Positions 37,985-45,866 of a stretch of DNA of 64,000 nucleotides are shown one piece after another. Origin of the DNA: Streptomyces sp. WMMB 322 (GTDB lineage Bacteria; Actinomycetota; Actinomycetes; Streptomycetales; Streptomycetaceae); the NCBI RefSeq assembly GCF_900090145.1, contig NZ_FMHI01000004.1, positions 310,001 through 374,000 of the forward strand, read 5' to 3'. The notes below the pieces were generated by a model that had not been told where the DNA came from, did no database searches, and saw nothing but the letters and a program-made list of their open reading frames with translations. The translations under genes were made by a program, and so were the position numbers. The stretch's first letter is position 1. Every line of letters begins with the position of its first letter.

Positions 37985-39037
37985 TCACGGACGGGTGACG
38001 GAGGAGACCGGCATCATGTCCACCGGGTCGTAGCGCACGGGCGCTCCCGGGTGCGGGGCGTGCACCACCTGGCCGTTGCCGGCGTACATGCCGACGTGGC
38101 TGGCGTCGTCCCGGTAGACCACCAGATCGCCGGGGCGCGCCCGGCTCAGCGGCACCTGACGGCCCGCCGAACGCTGCGCCTGCGACGTACGGGGAAGGGA
38201 CACACCGGCCCGCCCGTACGCCCACTGTGTGAGGCCTGAGCAGTCGAAGGAGGCGGGGCCCGCGGCGCCCCACACATACGGCCTGCCGACGGCCGAGCGC
38301 GCTGCGGCCAGCGCCGCCTGAGCGCGCTGGGAGGACGCCTTCCCGCCGTCCGGCAGGGCGGGCCCGCCGCGCTCGCCCGCGCGCGAGGCACGCTCCCGTT
38401 CTGCCCGTCCGGCCGCGGAGAGTTCCCGCATCAGCTTGCGCGCCTCTCCGAGCTTCTTCAGCACGGCCTGCTTGTGGCGCTTCCTCTCGGCCCGCTCCTG
38501 CTCCAGCAGACCGAGCTTCGCGCCCGCCTCGGAGCGCTGCTGCTTCAGGGAGCGGTGGGCGCTCTTGAACCGCAGCAGCTTGTCGTGCTGGCGGCTGCCG
38601 ATGCGGTCGAGGGTGGCTGCCTTGTCGAGATAGCCGTCCGGGTCCTCGGTGAGCATCAGGGCGATCGACGGGTCGATGCCGCCGGAGCGGTACTGCGCAC
38701 CGGCGAACGAAGCCAGCGCGGACCGGAGCCGGTTGACCCGCTCCTGCTTCCTGGCGGCGCTCTCCTGCGCGTACTCGACCTGCCGCTGAAGTTCACGGGC
38801 GCGCTCGGACGCGGCGTTGTACCTCTCGGTCGCCGCCTCGGCCTGCTCGTAGAGCTTGTCGATGCGGGAGCCGACCGCCCGGTCGCCCGCGGCTTCGGGA
38901 TCGGACGGGCGGGCTCCCGCGGGTGCGGCAGGGGACAGTGCGGCTGCGGCCCCGGCCACTGCTGTCAGGACGACGAGACGGCCGGGCCAACTTCGGCCAC
39001 GCTGGGCAGGTTTTCGGTGACTCCGGTGCGAGACCAC
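37985..39037 (-). CDS. Secreted NlpC/P60 peptidoglycan hydrolase
   Basis: The 350-residue protein starts with an export signal, then a long coiled-coil region (about residues 45-205, e.g. LQRQVEYAQESAARKQERVN), and a C-terminal NlpC/P60 domain. The domain has GRPYVWGAAGPASFDCSGLTQ with the catalytic Cys, SHVGMYAGNGQVVHAPHPG with the catalytic His and a polar third residue. It cleaves stem peptides of peptidoglycan, as RipA and p60 do. The GTG at 39037 follows GGAAGGAG and gives a start (VVSHR) matching the paralogue next door (VASHR); the frame extends upstream but looks untranslated. It is a close paralogue of the gene at 39349. Confidence 0.92.
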   Translation of the reverse strand: MVSHRSHRKPAQRGRSWPGRLVVLTAVAGAAAALSPAAPAGARPSDPEAAGDRAVGSRIDKLYEQAEAATERYNAASERARELQRQVEYAQESAARKQERVNRLRSALASFAGAQYRSGGIDPSIALMLTEDPDGYLDKAATLDRIGSRQHDKLLRFKSAHRSLKQQRSEAGAKLGLLEQERAERKRHKQAVLKKLGEARKLMRELSAAGRAERERASRAGERGGPALPDGGKASSQRAQAALAAARSAVGRPYVWGAAGPASFDCSGLTQWAYGRAGVSLPRTSQAQRSAGRQVPLSRARPGDLVVYRDDASHVGMYAGNGQVVHAPHPGAPVRYDPVDMMPVSSVTRP

Positions 39038-39138
39038 TGCGGACGTGCTCCTTCCGTTACGGCGCGGCGAATCTAGCCGTACCGCCAGGAAGGTTCCACG
39101 CACCGCGCGCAGCGCGACAGCCCGGACATATGCGCGGA

Positions 39139-39169
39139 CCCCGCCGATCGACGCAGGTCAACGGCGGGG
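39139..39169. terminator. Hairpin between the two NlpC/P60 genes
   Basis: CCCCGCCG at 39139-39146 and CGGCGGGG at 39162-39169 form a perfect 8-bp stem with a 15-base loop. On the minus strand it lies past the stop of the upstream NlpC/P60 gene and before the second, so it probably ends the first transcript. Confidence 0.55.
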
Positions 39170-39348
39170 TCAGGGATCATTCCGGGGTGTTCGCTTTCAC
39201 CCGGACGAACGACGGCGCCCTATGGGTGAGATGACGCGCGTGTTGCCGGACTGGCCGGGTTCGCCGAGGAGTCCGCACGGTCTCCGGACGGCAGCGATCC
39301 GTCGCGGAAGCTCGGCCGAGGGGAAACCCGGCCGAGCGGAGCGGAAGC

Positions 39349-40380
39349 TCAGCCGATCCGCACGCCGAACTGGAACGGCATGTTGTTGATCGACTCGTAG
39401 CGCACACCGGCGCCCGGCTTCGGGGCGTGCAGGATCTGGCCGTTGCCCGCGTAGAAGGCGACGTGGTGCTGGTCGCCGTAGAAGATGACCAGGTCGCCCG
39501 GCGCGAGTTCGCCGCGGCCGATCTGCGTTCCGGCGCGCGCCTGGTCCTGGGAGATACGGGGAAGGGAGACGCCGGCCTGCTTGTAGGCCCACTGGGTGAG
39601 ACCCGAGCAGTCGAAGGAGCTGGGGCCGGTCGCGCCCCACACGTACGGCGAACCGACCTTGCTCTTGGCTGCGGAGAGCGCGGCGGCGGCACGCTGCGAG
39701 GCGGAGGCGTCGCTGCCGAGGTCCACACGCGCGGCGGAGGCACGGTCGGCTCTCGCCTGCTCGGCGGCGAGACGCGCACGGTCCCCCGCGGTCAGCTTGT
39801 TGAGGAGCGAGCGGGCCTTGGAGAGCTTCGCCTGGATGTCCTTCTTCTTCTCGCCGAGCTCCTTGCGGGTGTCGGCGAGGTCCTCCAGCTTGTCCGAGGC
39901 CTCCTGGCGCTGCTGCGCCAGATCGCGCTGCTTCGTCTGGATCTTCTTCAGCGCCTCGGCCTGCTTGCTGCTCAACTGGTCGAGCGTGGAGGCCTTGTCG
40001 AGGTAGCTGTCCGGGTCCGAGGAGAGGAAGAGCTGCACGGACGGGTCCACGCCGCCGGTGCGGTACTGCGCGGTGGCCATCGAACCGAGGCCGTTGCGCA
40101 TGTCGTTGAGGTCGTCCTGCCCGCGCGCCACGCTGTCCTGGAGGTTCCCGACCTCCTTCTCCAGCTTCTGCTGCTTCTCCTTGGCGCCGTTGTACTTCTC
40201 GGTTGCGCCTTCGGCCTCTTCGTAGAGCTTGTCGACCTTCTCCTTGACCTCCTTCTTGGAGGCCTTGGGTTCCGCTTGCGCACCCTGCGCGGTGAGGGCC
40301 ACTGCCGCGGCGGCGGTTGCCGTGAGCACGGTCACACGGCGGGTACGGCTGGGCTGCTTGGGTCGACGGTGGGACGCCAC
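39349..40380 (-). CDS. Secreted NlpC/P60 peptidoglycan hydrolase
   Basis: The 343-residue protein has a signal sequence (to about residue 32, ending AQGAQA), a 160-residue coiled-coil segment rich in Lys/Glu/Gln (KVDKLYEEAEGATEKYNGAK onward), and a C-terminal NlpC/P60 domain with GSPYVWGATGPSSFDCSGLTQ carrying the catalytic Cys and HHVAFYAGNGQILHAPKPG carrying the His. It should cut peptidoglycan stem peptides during growth or sporulation. The GTG at 40380 follows GAAGAAGGAG. A structured leader of about 100 bases precedes it. The coiled-coil probably recruits or autoinhibits the catalytic domain, as in mycobacterial Rip proteins. Confidence 0.93.
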   Translation of the reverse strand: MASHRRPKQPSRTRRVTVLTATAAAAVALTAQGAQAEPKASKKEVKEKVDKLYEEAEGATEKYNGAKEKQQKLEKEVGNLQDSVARGQDDLNDMRNGLGSMATAQYRTGGVDPSVQLFLSSDPDSYLDKASTLDQLSSKQAEALKKIQTKQRDLAQQRQEASDKLEDLADTRKELGEKKKDIQAKLSKARSLLNKLTAGDRARLAAEQARADRASAARVDLGSDASASQRAAAALSAAKSKVGSPYVWGATGPSSFDCSGLTQWAYKQAGVSLPRISQDQARAGTQIGRGELAPGDLVIFYGDQHHVAFYAGNGQILHAPKPGAGVRYESINNMPFQFGVRIG

Positions 40381-40389
40381 TGGGGCGAG

Positions 40390-40497
40390 CTCCTTCTTCC
40401 TCAGCCGCCTGCCGGACTGGGGCTCCGGCTCCACTTCGCCATTGGGCGTGGCTCCGTGGAACGAGGCGGTCCCCCGCCGTCGCCCCGGATGGGCGGC
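40390..40497 (-). promoter_or_regulatory. Multi-helix structured leader of an NlpC/P60 gene
   Basis: On the minus strand GCCGCC (40497-40492) can pair with GGCGGC (40409-40404) as a closing helix. Inside are a GCGG/CCGC hairpin around GGGGGACC, a TCCAC/GTGGA helix (40434-40430 with 40460-40456) holding a GCC-CAAT-GGC hairpin, and a CCGGA/TCCGG hairpin (40428-40424 with 40416-40412). The Shine-Dalgarno GAAGGAG follows at once. The GGGGGACC piece recalls the c-di-AMP riboswitch core, but its other conserved blocks are not clear. Confidence 0.5.
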
Positions 40498-41043
40498 CAA
40501 ACTTGCGGAGGTTCGGGGCCAGACATTAGCCACGGGTAATCGTCGGATCAAATCACTCTCAGAAAAAACCCGTCACACAAGCAGATTCTTTACCTGACTC
40601 GCACTGGGAGCGATGAGAGCGTCACGCAGGGGTGCGAACGGGCGCCCGTGCCGCCCGGGTTGGGACCTCCCGTTCACCGCGCGCCCTGCGCATGCCCGCC
40701 GTTGCGCGAATCGGTGACGATGATGTGAGAAACGTGAAGCCGGAACCGTCCCGCGGTGGCCGTCGGCGCCGGGTTCGCGCAGGTCGTCCCTTGGAGCAAG
40801 GGTTGACAGATGCCTTTCCGGAGGCGTCGGTTCGAAGCTCGCTCCTGCCGCCGACTCCACGCGCGGGCGCCAGAAGCGCAGTTGGGACGCGCGGACCGGA
40901 CGAGCCGGGAACGAACGCTCCGGAGCACCGGCCCGGCGCACCAGCCGGCGAGCGCCGTGGTGGACGAGTCAGCGGACACTGCACACAGCCTTCGGAGCCA
41001 GGCCGCCGATCAGCCGTGTGAACGACGCATCAGGTCGAGGCAA
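40498..41043. other. Non-coding gap between the NYN gene and the NlpC/P60 leader
   Basis: This gap of about 550 bases holds no recognisable gene; open frames give Arg/Pro/Gly-rich strings. A run of T on the minus strand near 40565-40570 and A/T-rich sequence at 40540-40620 probably contain the promoter for the NlpC/P60 gene. Confidence 0.5.
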
Positions 41044-42498
41044 CTAGCTCCGGCCCAGGCGGCGCAGCAGAAGCGCCGAGGAGACCGGCCGGGCTCCGGC
41101 CGCCGCACAGCCGTCCGCCACCTCGCGGTCCGAGGAGACGACCACCACCGCCCGCCCCGGGGGCTCCGCCCGTACGAGTTGCCGGATGAGCTCGTCGGCG
41201 GTCTCCCCGGGCTTGCTGAACAGGACCCGGACTCCCCGCGGCGGCGCCAGCAGCACGGGCGCGGCCAGTTCGGCCCCGTCGAAGACACAGGTGACCTCGG
41301 CGCCGGACTGGGCGGCCAGGCCCGCCAGTCCGCCCAGCAGCCGCAGCCGCTGCTTGTCCAGGGGCATCGTGGGATAACCGGTCTTGGTGACGTTGTAGCC
41401 GTCGACGACCAGATGCGACTGAGGAAGCGCGAGCAACTGGTCGAGAAGTTCCGGATCGGTCTCGGACAGAGCGCGCGCGGCGATGTCCCGCGGGGTCATA
41501 CGGCCCGGCTCCACGGCGTCGACCGTATCCGCGGGCCGGCTCGTCGTGGGCGGAAGAGCCAGCTCGCGACGGAGGCCCTGCGCCGCCTCCAGCACGCTGT
41601 CCAGCAGCAGCCGCACCCGCATGTCCTGCACACTGCGGCCCTCGCGCGCCGCGCGGCGCCCGGCCTCGAGCGCGGACTCCGCTTCCGCGAGCCGGGTGCG
41701 CAGCCTGCGGCTCTCGCTCTCGGCCGCCGACTTCTCCGCGGCCGCCGAGGAGCGCAGCTCCTCCAGCTCGGCCCGCGCCTTCCGCGCGTCCGCCTCGCCG
41801 CGCTTCACATCGCTCTGGGCGCTGCGCAGCTTCCGCCGGGTCACCTCCAGGTCCTTGCGCACCGACTCCAGTTCCCCGCGGCCGCGTTCGGCCTCCGTGC
41901 GCGCCGCGGTGCGGGCCTCGGCCAGTTCGCCACGGAGCCTGGCCAGTTCACGCTGGGCCTCCTCGCCCGCGCGTTCGGCCTGTGCGCGCTGGGCCTCCTC
42001 GCCCGCCGCGGCGACGAGCTTGGGCCAGTCGACGGGACGCAGCACATACGCCACGGCCGCCACGTCCACCGGGTCGGCGGCCGGCGGCGGCGTGCCCGAG
42101 GTCAGCGCCTCGGCGAGTTCGGGGAAGCGCTCGCGCAGCTGCTCGGCGATCCGCTCGCGGAACGCGGGCTCGCTCTCCAGCGCGGCGGCGATCGCGTTCG
42201 CGCCGAACTTGATGCGGCGCTGCGGAGTGAAGCGTGCGTACTGGCGCAGCGGAGCGGGCAGTTCGGCGACGCTGAGGCCGCCCAGTGCGTCGCCCGTGAG
42301 GGACACCACCCTGTGGCGGACCTTCTCCGGCAGCGGCCTGTCGAACGGTTCGGCCTCATCGGGGCGCGGCGGACCGGCGGCCCGGGGCTCGCCTCCGGAC
42401 CCGTCGGCGACGGGCCCTGTGCCCGGCTCCCGCTCGGGGCGCCCGGCGCCCGGTGCCGACGGCTCGCGCCCCGAGCCGTCGGCAGTCCCATCCACCAC
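41044..42498 (-). CDS. NYN-domain (YacP-like) RNA-binding/nuclease protein with coiled coil
   Basis: The 484-residue protein has a Pro/Gly/Glu-rich tail, a helical N-terminal domain (about residues 55-175), a long coiled coil (about 165-300, rich in Ala/Glu/Arg heptads), and a C-terminal PIN-like NYN domain of the YacP/Rae1 type (about 355-484). The NYN domain shows HLVVDGYNVTKTGYP with the first acidic residue, EVTCVFDGAEL and VVVVSSDREVADG with the later Asp residues. In Bacillus the YacP homologue Rae1 is a ribosome-dependent endoribonuclease. A zinc-ribbon gene precedes it by 19 bases, so the two probably work together. Confidence 0.85.
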   Translation of the reverse strand: MVDGTADGSGREPSAPGAGRPEREPGTGPVADGSGGEPRAAGPPRPDEAEPFDRPLPEKVRHRVVSLTGDALGGLSVAELPAPLRQYARFTPQRRIKFGANAIAAALESEPAFRERIAEQLRERFPELAEALTSGTPPPAADPVDVAAVAYVLRPVDWPKLVAAAGEEAQRAQAERAGEEAQRELARLRGELAEARTAARTEAERGRGELESVRKDLEVTRRKLRSAQSDVKRGEADARKARAELEELRSSAAAEKSAAESESRRLRTRLAEAESALEAGRRAAREGRSVQDMRVRLLLDSVLEAAQGLRRELALPPTTSRPADTVDAVEPGRMTPRDIAARALSETDPELLDQLLALPQSHLVVDGYNVTKTGYPTMPLDKQRLRLLGGLAGLAAQSGAEVTCVFDGAELAAPVLLAPPRGVRVLFSKPGETADELIRQLVRAEPPGRAVVVVSSDREVADGCAAAGARPVSSALLLRRLGRS

Positions 42499-42517
42499 CG
42501 TTCACACCTGCCGTTTC

Positions 42518-42757
42518 TCAGACCTGGGCGCCCGGCCGGTCCACGAGTTCGACCTGGTCGGCGGCGTCGCACCACCGGCAGCGCACGGATTCGATGCTCT
42601 CACTGAGCACCTCCTGCTCCTCGATCTGCGGCTCCCCGGCCAGGTCCAGGTGGACGTACTCGACGACCCTGCTGGAGCGCGTCACGTCGAAGCGCGTCAG
42701 ATTGCCGCAGAGCGTGCATCGCCACCGGGTTCCGGCCGTGGGCTTGGGGACCGTCAT
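42518..42757 (-). CDS. Small zinc-ribbon protein
   Basis: The 79-residue product begins MTVPKPTAGTRWRCTLCGNL and has a CTLC pair near residue 14 and a CRWC pair near residue 59, a probable zinc ribbon with an intervening beta hairpin (RVVEYVHLDLAGEP) and an acidic segment. Such short ribbons often bind RNA or protein partners. I chose the ATG at 42757 from remembered homologues; an upstream ATG would add 12 residues. It is 19 bases upstream of the NYN gene and diverges from the rhomboid gene. Confidence 0.78.
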   Translation of the reverse strand: MTVPKPTAGTRWRCTLCGNLTRFDVTRSSRVVEYVHLDLAGEPQIEEQEVLSESIESVRCRWCDAADQVELVDRPGAQV

Positions 42758-42913
42758 GTACTCGACCTCATTCCTTCGAGCGTTCGCGGGCATCGCAGCG
42801 GTGCGACCACGTGTACGCGGTAACCCGGCGAGAGCACAGCATCGCCTGGCGTAACCCTATGACCCTGCCACGCACCGTGCGTCCCGAGGAGCCTGCCCAG
42901 TGGCCGAATCATC

Positions 42914-43624
42914 ATGAACCGCACCGTCCCGAAGATTCCCGTCGTGACCTGTGCCCTCATCGTCCTGTGCACCGTGATCTTCCTCACCGCTCCCGCCTCG
43001 GGCTTTCTGCCCGGCTACGGAACGGGCCCCGGCCTGCACCGCGCGCAGGCCGCCTACTTCAACCACTGGGGCGTGGTGCCCCGCACTCTGTGGAGCGGTG
43101 CGCTGCGGCCGTTCGTCACACCTGTGACCGCGCTCTTCCTGCACGCGGGCTGGCTGCACCTGCTGGGCAACCTGCTCTTTCTCCACGTCTTCGGCGGCCC
43201 GGTCGAGATGCGCATGGGCCACCTGCGCTTCGCTGTCTGCTACATGAGCGTCGGGTACACCGCCATGTTCTGCTACGCGGCGGCACACAGCCAGTCGGCG
43301 GAGCCCCTGGTCGGAGCGTCCGGCGCGGTCTCCGGCGTGCTGGGGGCGTTTCTCTACCTGCATCCGAAGGCGCGGGTCACGAGCCTCTTCCCCTTCCTGT
43401 ACTTCCTGCCGCTTCGCTTCCCGGCGTGGGCGGCGCTGGTCTTCTGGCTCGCCCTGCAGTGGATCGCCGCCCGCTCGGACACCGACGGACCGGGCGTCGC
43501 CTACCTCGCCCATGTGGTCGGGTTCACCCTCGGCTTCCTCTACGCCTGGGCGCGTTACCGCCGTTTCCGTGCGGATACAGTGGGCACGCCCGCTCCGGCC
43601 ACCCAGGGAGAGTCGACACCGTGA
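42914..43624 (+). CDS. Rhomboid-family intramembrane serine protease
   Basis: The 236-residue protein has six to seven hydrophobic helices and the rhomboid catalytic dyad: S136 in VGASGAVSGVLG and H200 in AYLAHVVGFTLG. HLLGNLLFLHVFG near residue 82 supplies the conserved His-Asn of the second core helix. Rhomboids cut transmembrane segments of membrane proteins. The N-terminal helix and a loop (PGYGTGPGLHRAQ) precede the core, as is typical of actinobacterial members. The GTG of the next gene overlaps its stop, so both are translated together. Confidence 0.9.
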   Translation: MNRTVPKIPVVTCALIVLCTVIFLTAPASGFLPGYGTGPGLHRAQAAYFNHWGVVPRTLWSGALRPFVTPVTALFLHAGWLHLLGNLLFLHVFGGPVEMRMGHLRFAVCYMSVGYTAMFCYAAAHSQSAEPLVGASGAVSGVLGAFLYLHPKARVTSLFPFLYFLPLRFPAWAALVFWLALQWIAARSDTDGPGVAYLAHVVGFTLGFLYAWARYRRFRADTVGTPAPATQGESTP

Positions 43625-43902
43625 TCACCTCGATCGTGCTCCTCAAGACCAGCCCCGAACGCATCCCCGAGATCGCCGAGCAGATCGCCGCGCTCGAGGG
43701 CGTCAGCGAGGTCTACTCGGTCACCGGTGCGCACGACCTGATCGCCATGGTGCGGGTGGCCAGGCACGACGACCTTGCGGACGTCATTCCCGGCCGGATC
43801 AGCAAGGTGCCGGGGGTGCTCTCCACGGAGACCCACATCGCCTTCCGCACCTACTCGCAGCACGATCTGGAATCGGCGTTCGCCATCGGCCTGGACGCCT
43901 GA
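43621..43902 (+). CDS. Stand-alone Lrp/AsnC ligand-binding (RAM) domain protein
   Basis: The 93-residue product is only the RAM domain of Lrp/AsnC regulators: ITSIVLLKTSPERIPEIAEQ, VSEVYSVTGAHDLIAMVRVA and the helix DDLADVIPGRISKVPGVLS. It lacks a DNA-binding domain. Stand-alone RAM proteins bind amino acids or other small ligands and form dimers and octamers. The GTG at 43621 overlaps the rhomboid stop (GTGA). A partner DNA-binding protein is not seen nearby. Confidence 0.88.
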   Translation: MITSIVLLKTSPERIPEIAEQIAALEGVSEVYSVTGAHDLIAMVRVARHDDLADVIPGRISKVPGVLSTETHIAFRTYSQHDLESAFAIGLDA

Positions 43903-43923
43903 GGGCGGCGGAGCCGGCCCGCC

Positions 43924-43967
43924 GGGGCCGGCCGGCGGACGCACCGGGGCCGGCCGGCGGACGCACC
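43924..43967. repeat. 22-bp direct repeat, two copies
   Basis: Two exact tandem copies of a 22-base GC-rich unit (beginning GGGGCCGGCCGGCGG) lie just past the RAM-domain gene. Confidence 0.75.
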
Positions 43968-44062
43968 GGACCCGCTGGACGCGAAAGGACGCGCTGGACG
44001 CAACGGGCGTCCGGAGCTCCCGGCGCCTGTTCAGACGCCGGGGCAGGGGTCCGGGACGGCAC

Positions 44063-45562
44063 TCAGGCGACGGGACCGAACCCGGCGGCGGGCTCCCGCA
44101 GGATTCCGGGTTCCGGGACGCAGCGTCCGTCCTCGGTGCGGTAGCTCAAGCGGGCCCCGTACCGGACCAGTTCGCCCACGGCCCGCACGAACCTCTCCAC
44201 GTGCTCGTCCGGTGTCCCCGCCCCGATGCTCACCCGCACCGCGTTCAGTGACGGTCCCCCGGCCGCACCGCACCCACCGGAGTCCTCGCTCCCGGAGCCC
44301 AGCAGCGCACGCACCAGCGGGTGCGCGCAGAACAGGCCGTCGCGCACGCCGATGCCGTACTCGGCGGAGAGCGCGGCAGCCAGGTGGGAGCTGTTCCAGC
44401 CCTCGACGACGAACGAGACGACACCGACCCTGCGCTCCGCCTCGGCCGCGGCGCAGTCCCCTGCGCCGGTACCCGCGCCGACGCCCTCGCCGTCCGTGCC
44501 GAAGAGCGAAAGCACCTTCACTCCCGGGACGTCCGACAGGCCCGACAGCAGCCTCGCCGTCAACTTCCCCTCGCGCGCGGCCAGTTCCGCGAACCCCGCG
44601 GCCGTGAGCGCATCGCAGGCGGAGGCGACGGCGCAGGCGCCGATCACGTTCGGCGACCCGGCCTCGTGGCGGGCCGCCCCCGTCTGCCACTCCACTTCGA
44701 CGCCGCCGTCCGCCTCCCGCGCCACCCGGCGGCTGGCCCCGCCTCCGGCCAGGTAGGGCTCGGCGGCGTTCAGCCAGTCGGTGCGTCCCGCCAGCACACC
44801 GGCGCCGAACGGCGCGTACAGCTTGTGCCCCGAGAACGCCACCCAGTCGACGTCCAGTTCACCGATGTGCACGGGGCGGTGCGGCACGAGCTGAGCCGCG
44901 TCCAGCACGATGCGGGCCCCGTACCGGTGCGCCACGGCCGCCAGCCGGCGTACGGGCCAGATCTCGCCCGTGACGTTGGACGCGCCCGTCACGCACACCA
45001 GCTTCGGGCCCCCGGGCGCCGAGGCGAGGGCACGCTCCAGCGTCCGGACGGCGCGGCCCGGCGAACGCGGTGCGTCCAGGAAGACGGTCCGGGTGCCGGT
45101 TCCGCGCCACGGGAGGAGGGAGGCGTGGTGCTCCGTCTCGAAGACGAAGACGCTTGTGCCCTCGGGCAGCGCCGAGGCCAGGAGGTTGAGCGAATCCGTG
45201 GTGGAGCGGGTGAAGACGACCTCGTCCGCGGGGCGGCAGCCGAGGAAGCGCGCCACCGTGGCACGGCTGCGCTCGAAGAGGGCGGTGGAGTGCTGGGAGA
45301 GGTGTCCGGCGCCACGGTGCACGCTGCCGTAGTAGGGGGCGAACGCCGCGACGTCCTCCCACACACTGCGCAGCACGGGTGCGCTCGCGGCGTAGTCCAG
45401 TGCGGCGTAAGGGAGTTCACCGCCCGTGGCGAGCGGCGCGGGCACGTCCAGGCCGAGCACCGGCAGGGGCGCGGAGGCCGGGACGGAGCCGGAGGCGGGC
45501 TGCCGAACCGGCCGGCGGGACGGCGCGGGACGGTCGGTGGCGGACGCGACGAGCACGCTCAT
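44063..45562 (-). CDS. Class V aminotransferase, cysteine desulfurase-like (SufS type)
   Basis: The 499-residue PLP enzyme has LDYAASAPVL near residue 55, the VVFTRSTTDSLNLL segment, FETEHHASLLPW near residue 141, ASNVTGEIWPV near residue 194, DAAQLVPHRPV, and the PLP lysine K247 in FSGHKLYAPFGAG. FCAHPLVRALL near residue 425 has a Cys in the region where SufS-type enzymes have their active Cys. The N-terminal 40 residues and several loops are extended and Gly/Ala/Ser-rich. It is preceded by a SAM-IV riboswitch, which ties it to methionine or cysteine metabolism rather than to general Fe-S assembly. The ATG follows GAGGGAG. Confidence 0.86.
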   Translation of the reverse strand: MSVLVASATDRPAPSRRPVRQPASGSVPASAPLPVLGLDVPAPLATGGELPYAALDYAASAPVLRSVWEDVAAFAPYYGSVHRGAGHLSQHSTALFERSRATVARFLGCRPADEVVFTRSTTDSLNLLASALPEGTSVFVFETEHHASLLPWRGTGTRTVFLDAPRSPGRAVRTLERALASAPGGPKLVCVTGASNVTGEIWPVRRLAAVAHRYGARIVLDAAQLVPHRPVHIGELDVDWVAFSGHKLYAPFGAGVLAGRTDWLNAAEPYLAGGGASRRVAREADGGVEVEWQTGAARHEAGSPNVIGACAVASACDALTAAGFAELAAREGKLTARLLSGLSDVPGVKVLSLFGTDGEGVGAGTGAGDCAAAEAERRVGVVSFVVEGWNSSHLAAALSAEYGIGVRDGLFCAHPLVRALLGSGSEDSGGCGAAGGPSLNAVRVSIGAGTPDEHVERFVRAVGELVRYGARLSYRTEDGRCVPEPGILREPAAGFGPVA

Positions 45563-45631
45563 GCGATGTCTCCCTCGAATACCGGGGACCCCTGGCCATG
45601 GAGCCTCCCCGCCGACGCGAGGGAAGAGGGA

Positions 45632-45751
45632 TCCGTGCTTGCCGCACGACCCTGCTGTCGTACGGCCCGGTCATCACCCGGGGCACCCCACCACGGAGGA
45701 GGGTTGCCGGACAGCGGGCCGGGGCCTTGATCGCTGTCGCTCGTGACCTGG
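45632..45751 (-). promoter_or_regulatory. SAM-IV riboswitch
   Basis: Read on the minus strand, the region carries GGTCACGAGCGACAGCG near its start, then CTGTCCGGCAACCCTCC, then GGTGGGGTGCCCCGGGTGATGACC split over the P1 to P3 junction, then a hairpin and GGCAAGCACGG. This order matches the actinobacterial SAM-IV class as I remember it. It lies about 70 bases upstream of the class V aminotransferase start on the same strand, so S-adenosylmethionine should repress that gene. Confidence 0.85.
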
Positions 45752-45866
45752 CGGGAAGTATGGCACAACGTGCCGCCGGCTCCGCCCCGCTGTCCGGATC
45801 CCGGACACGTCCGGGATCCACCCCGGCCGGAGCCTCAGGGGGAGCGGAGACGGCGGCACCTCGGTG

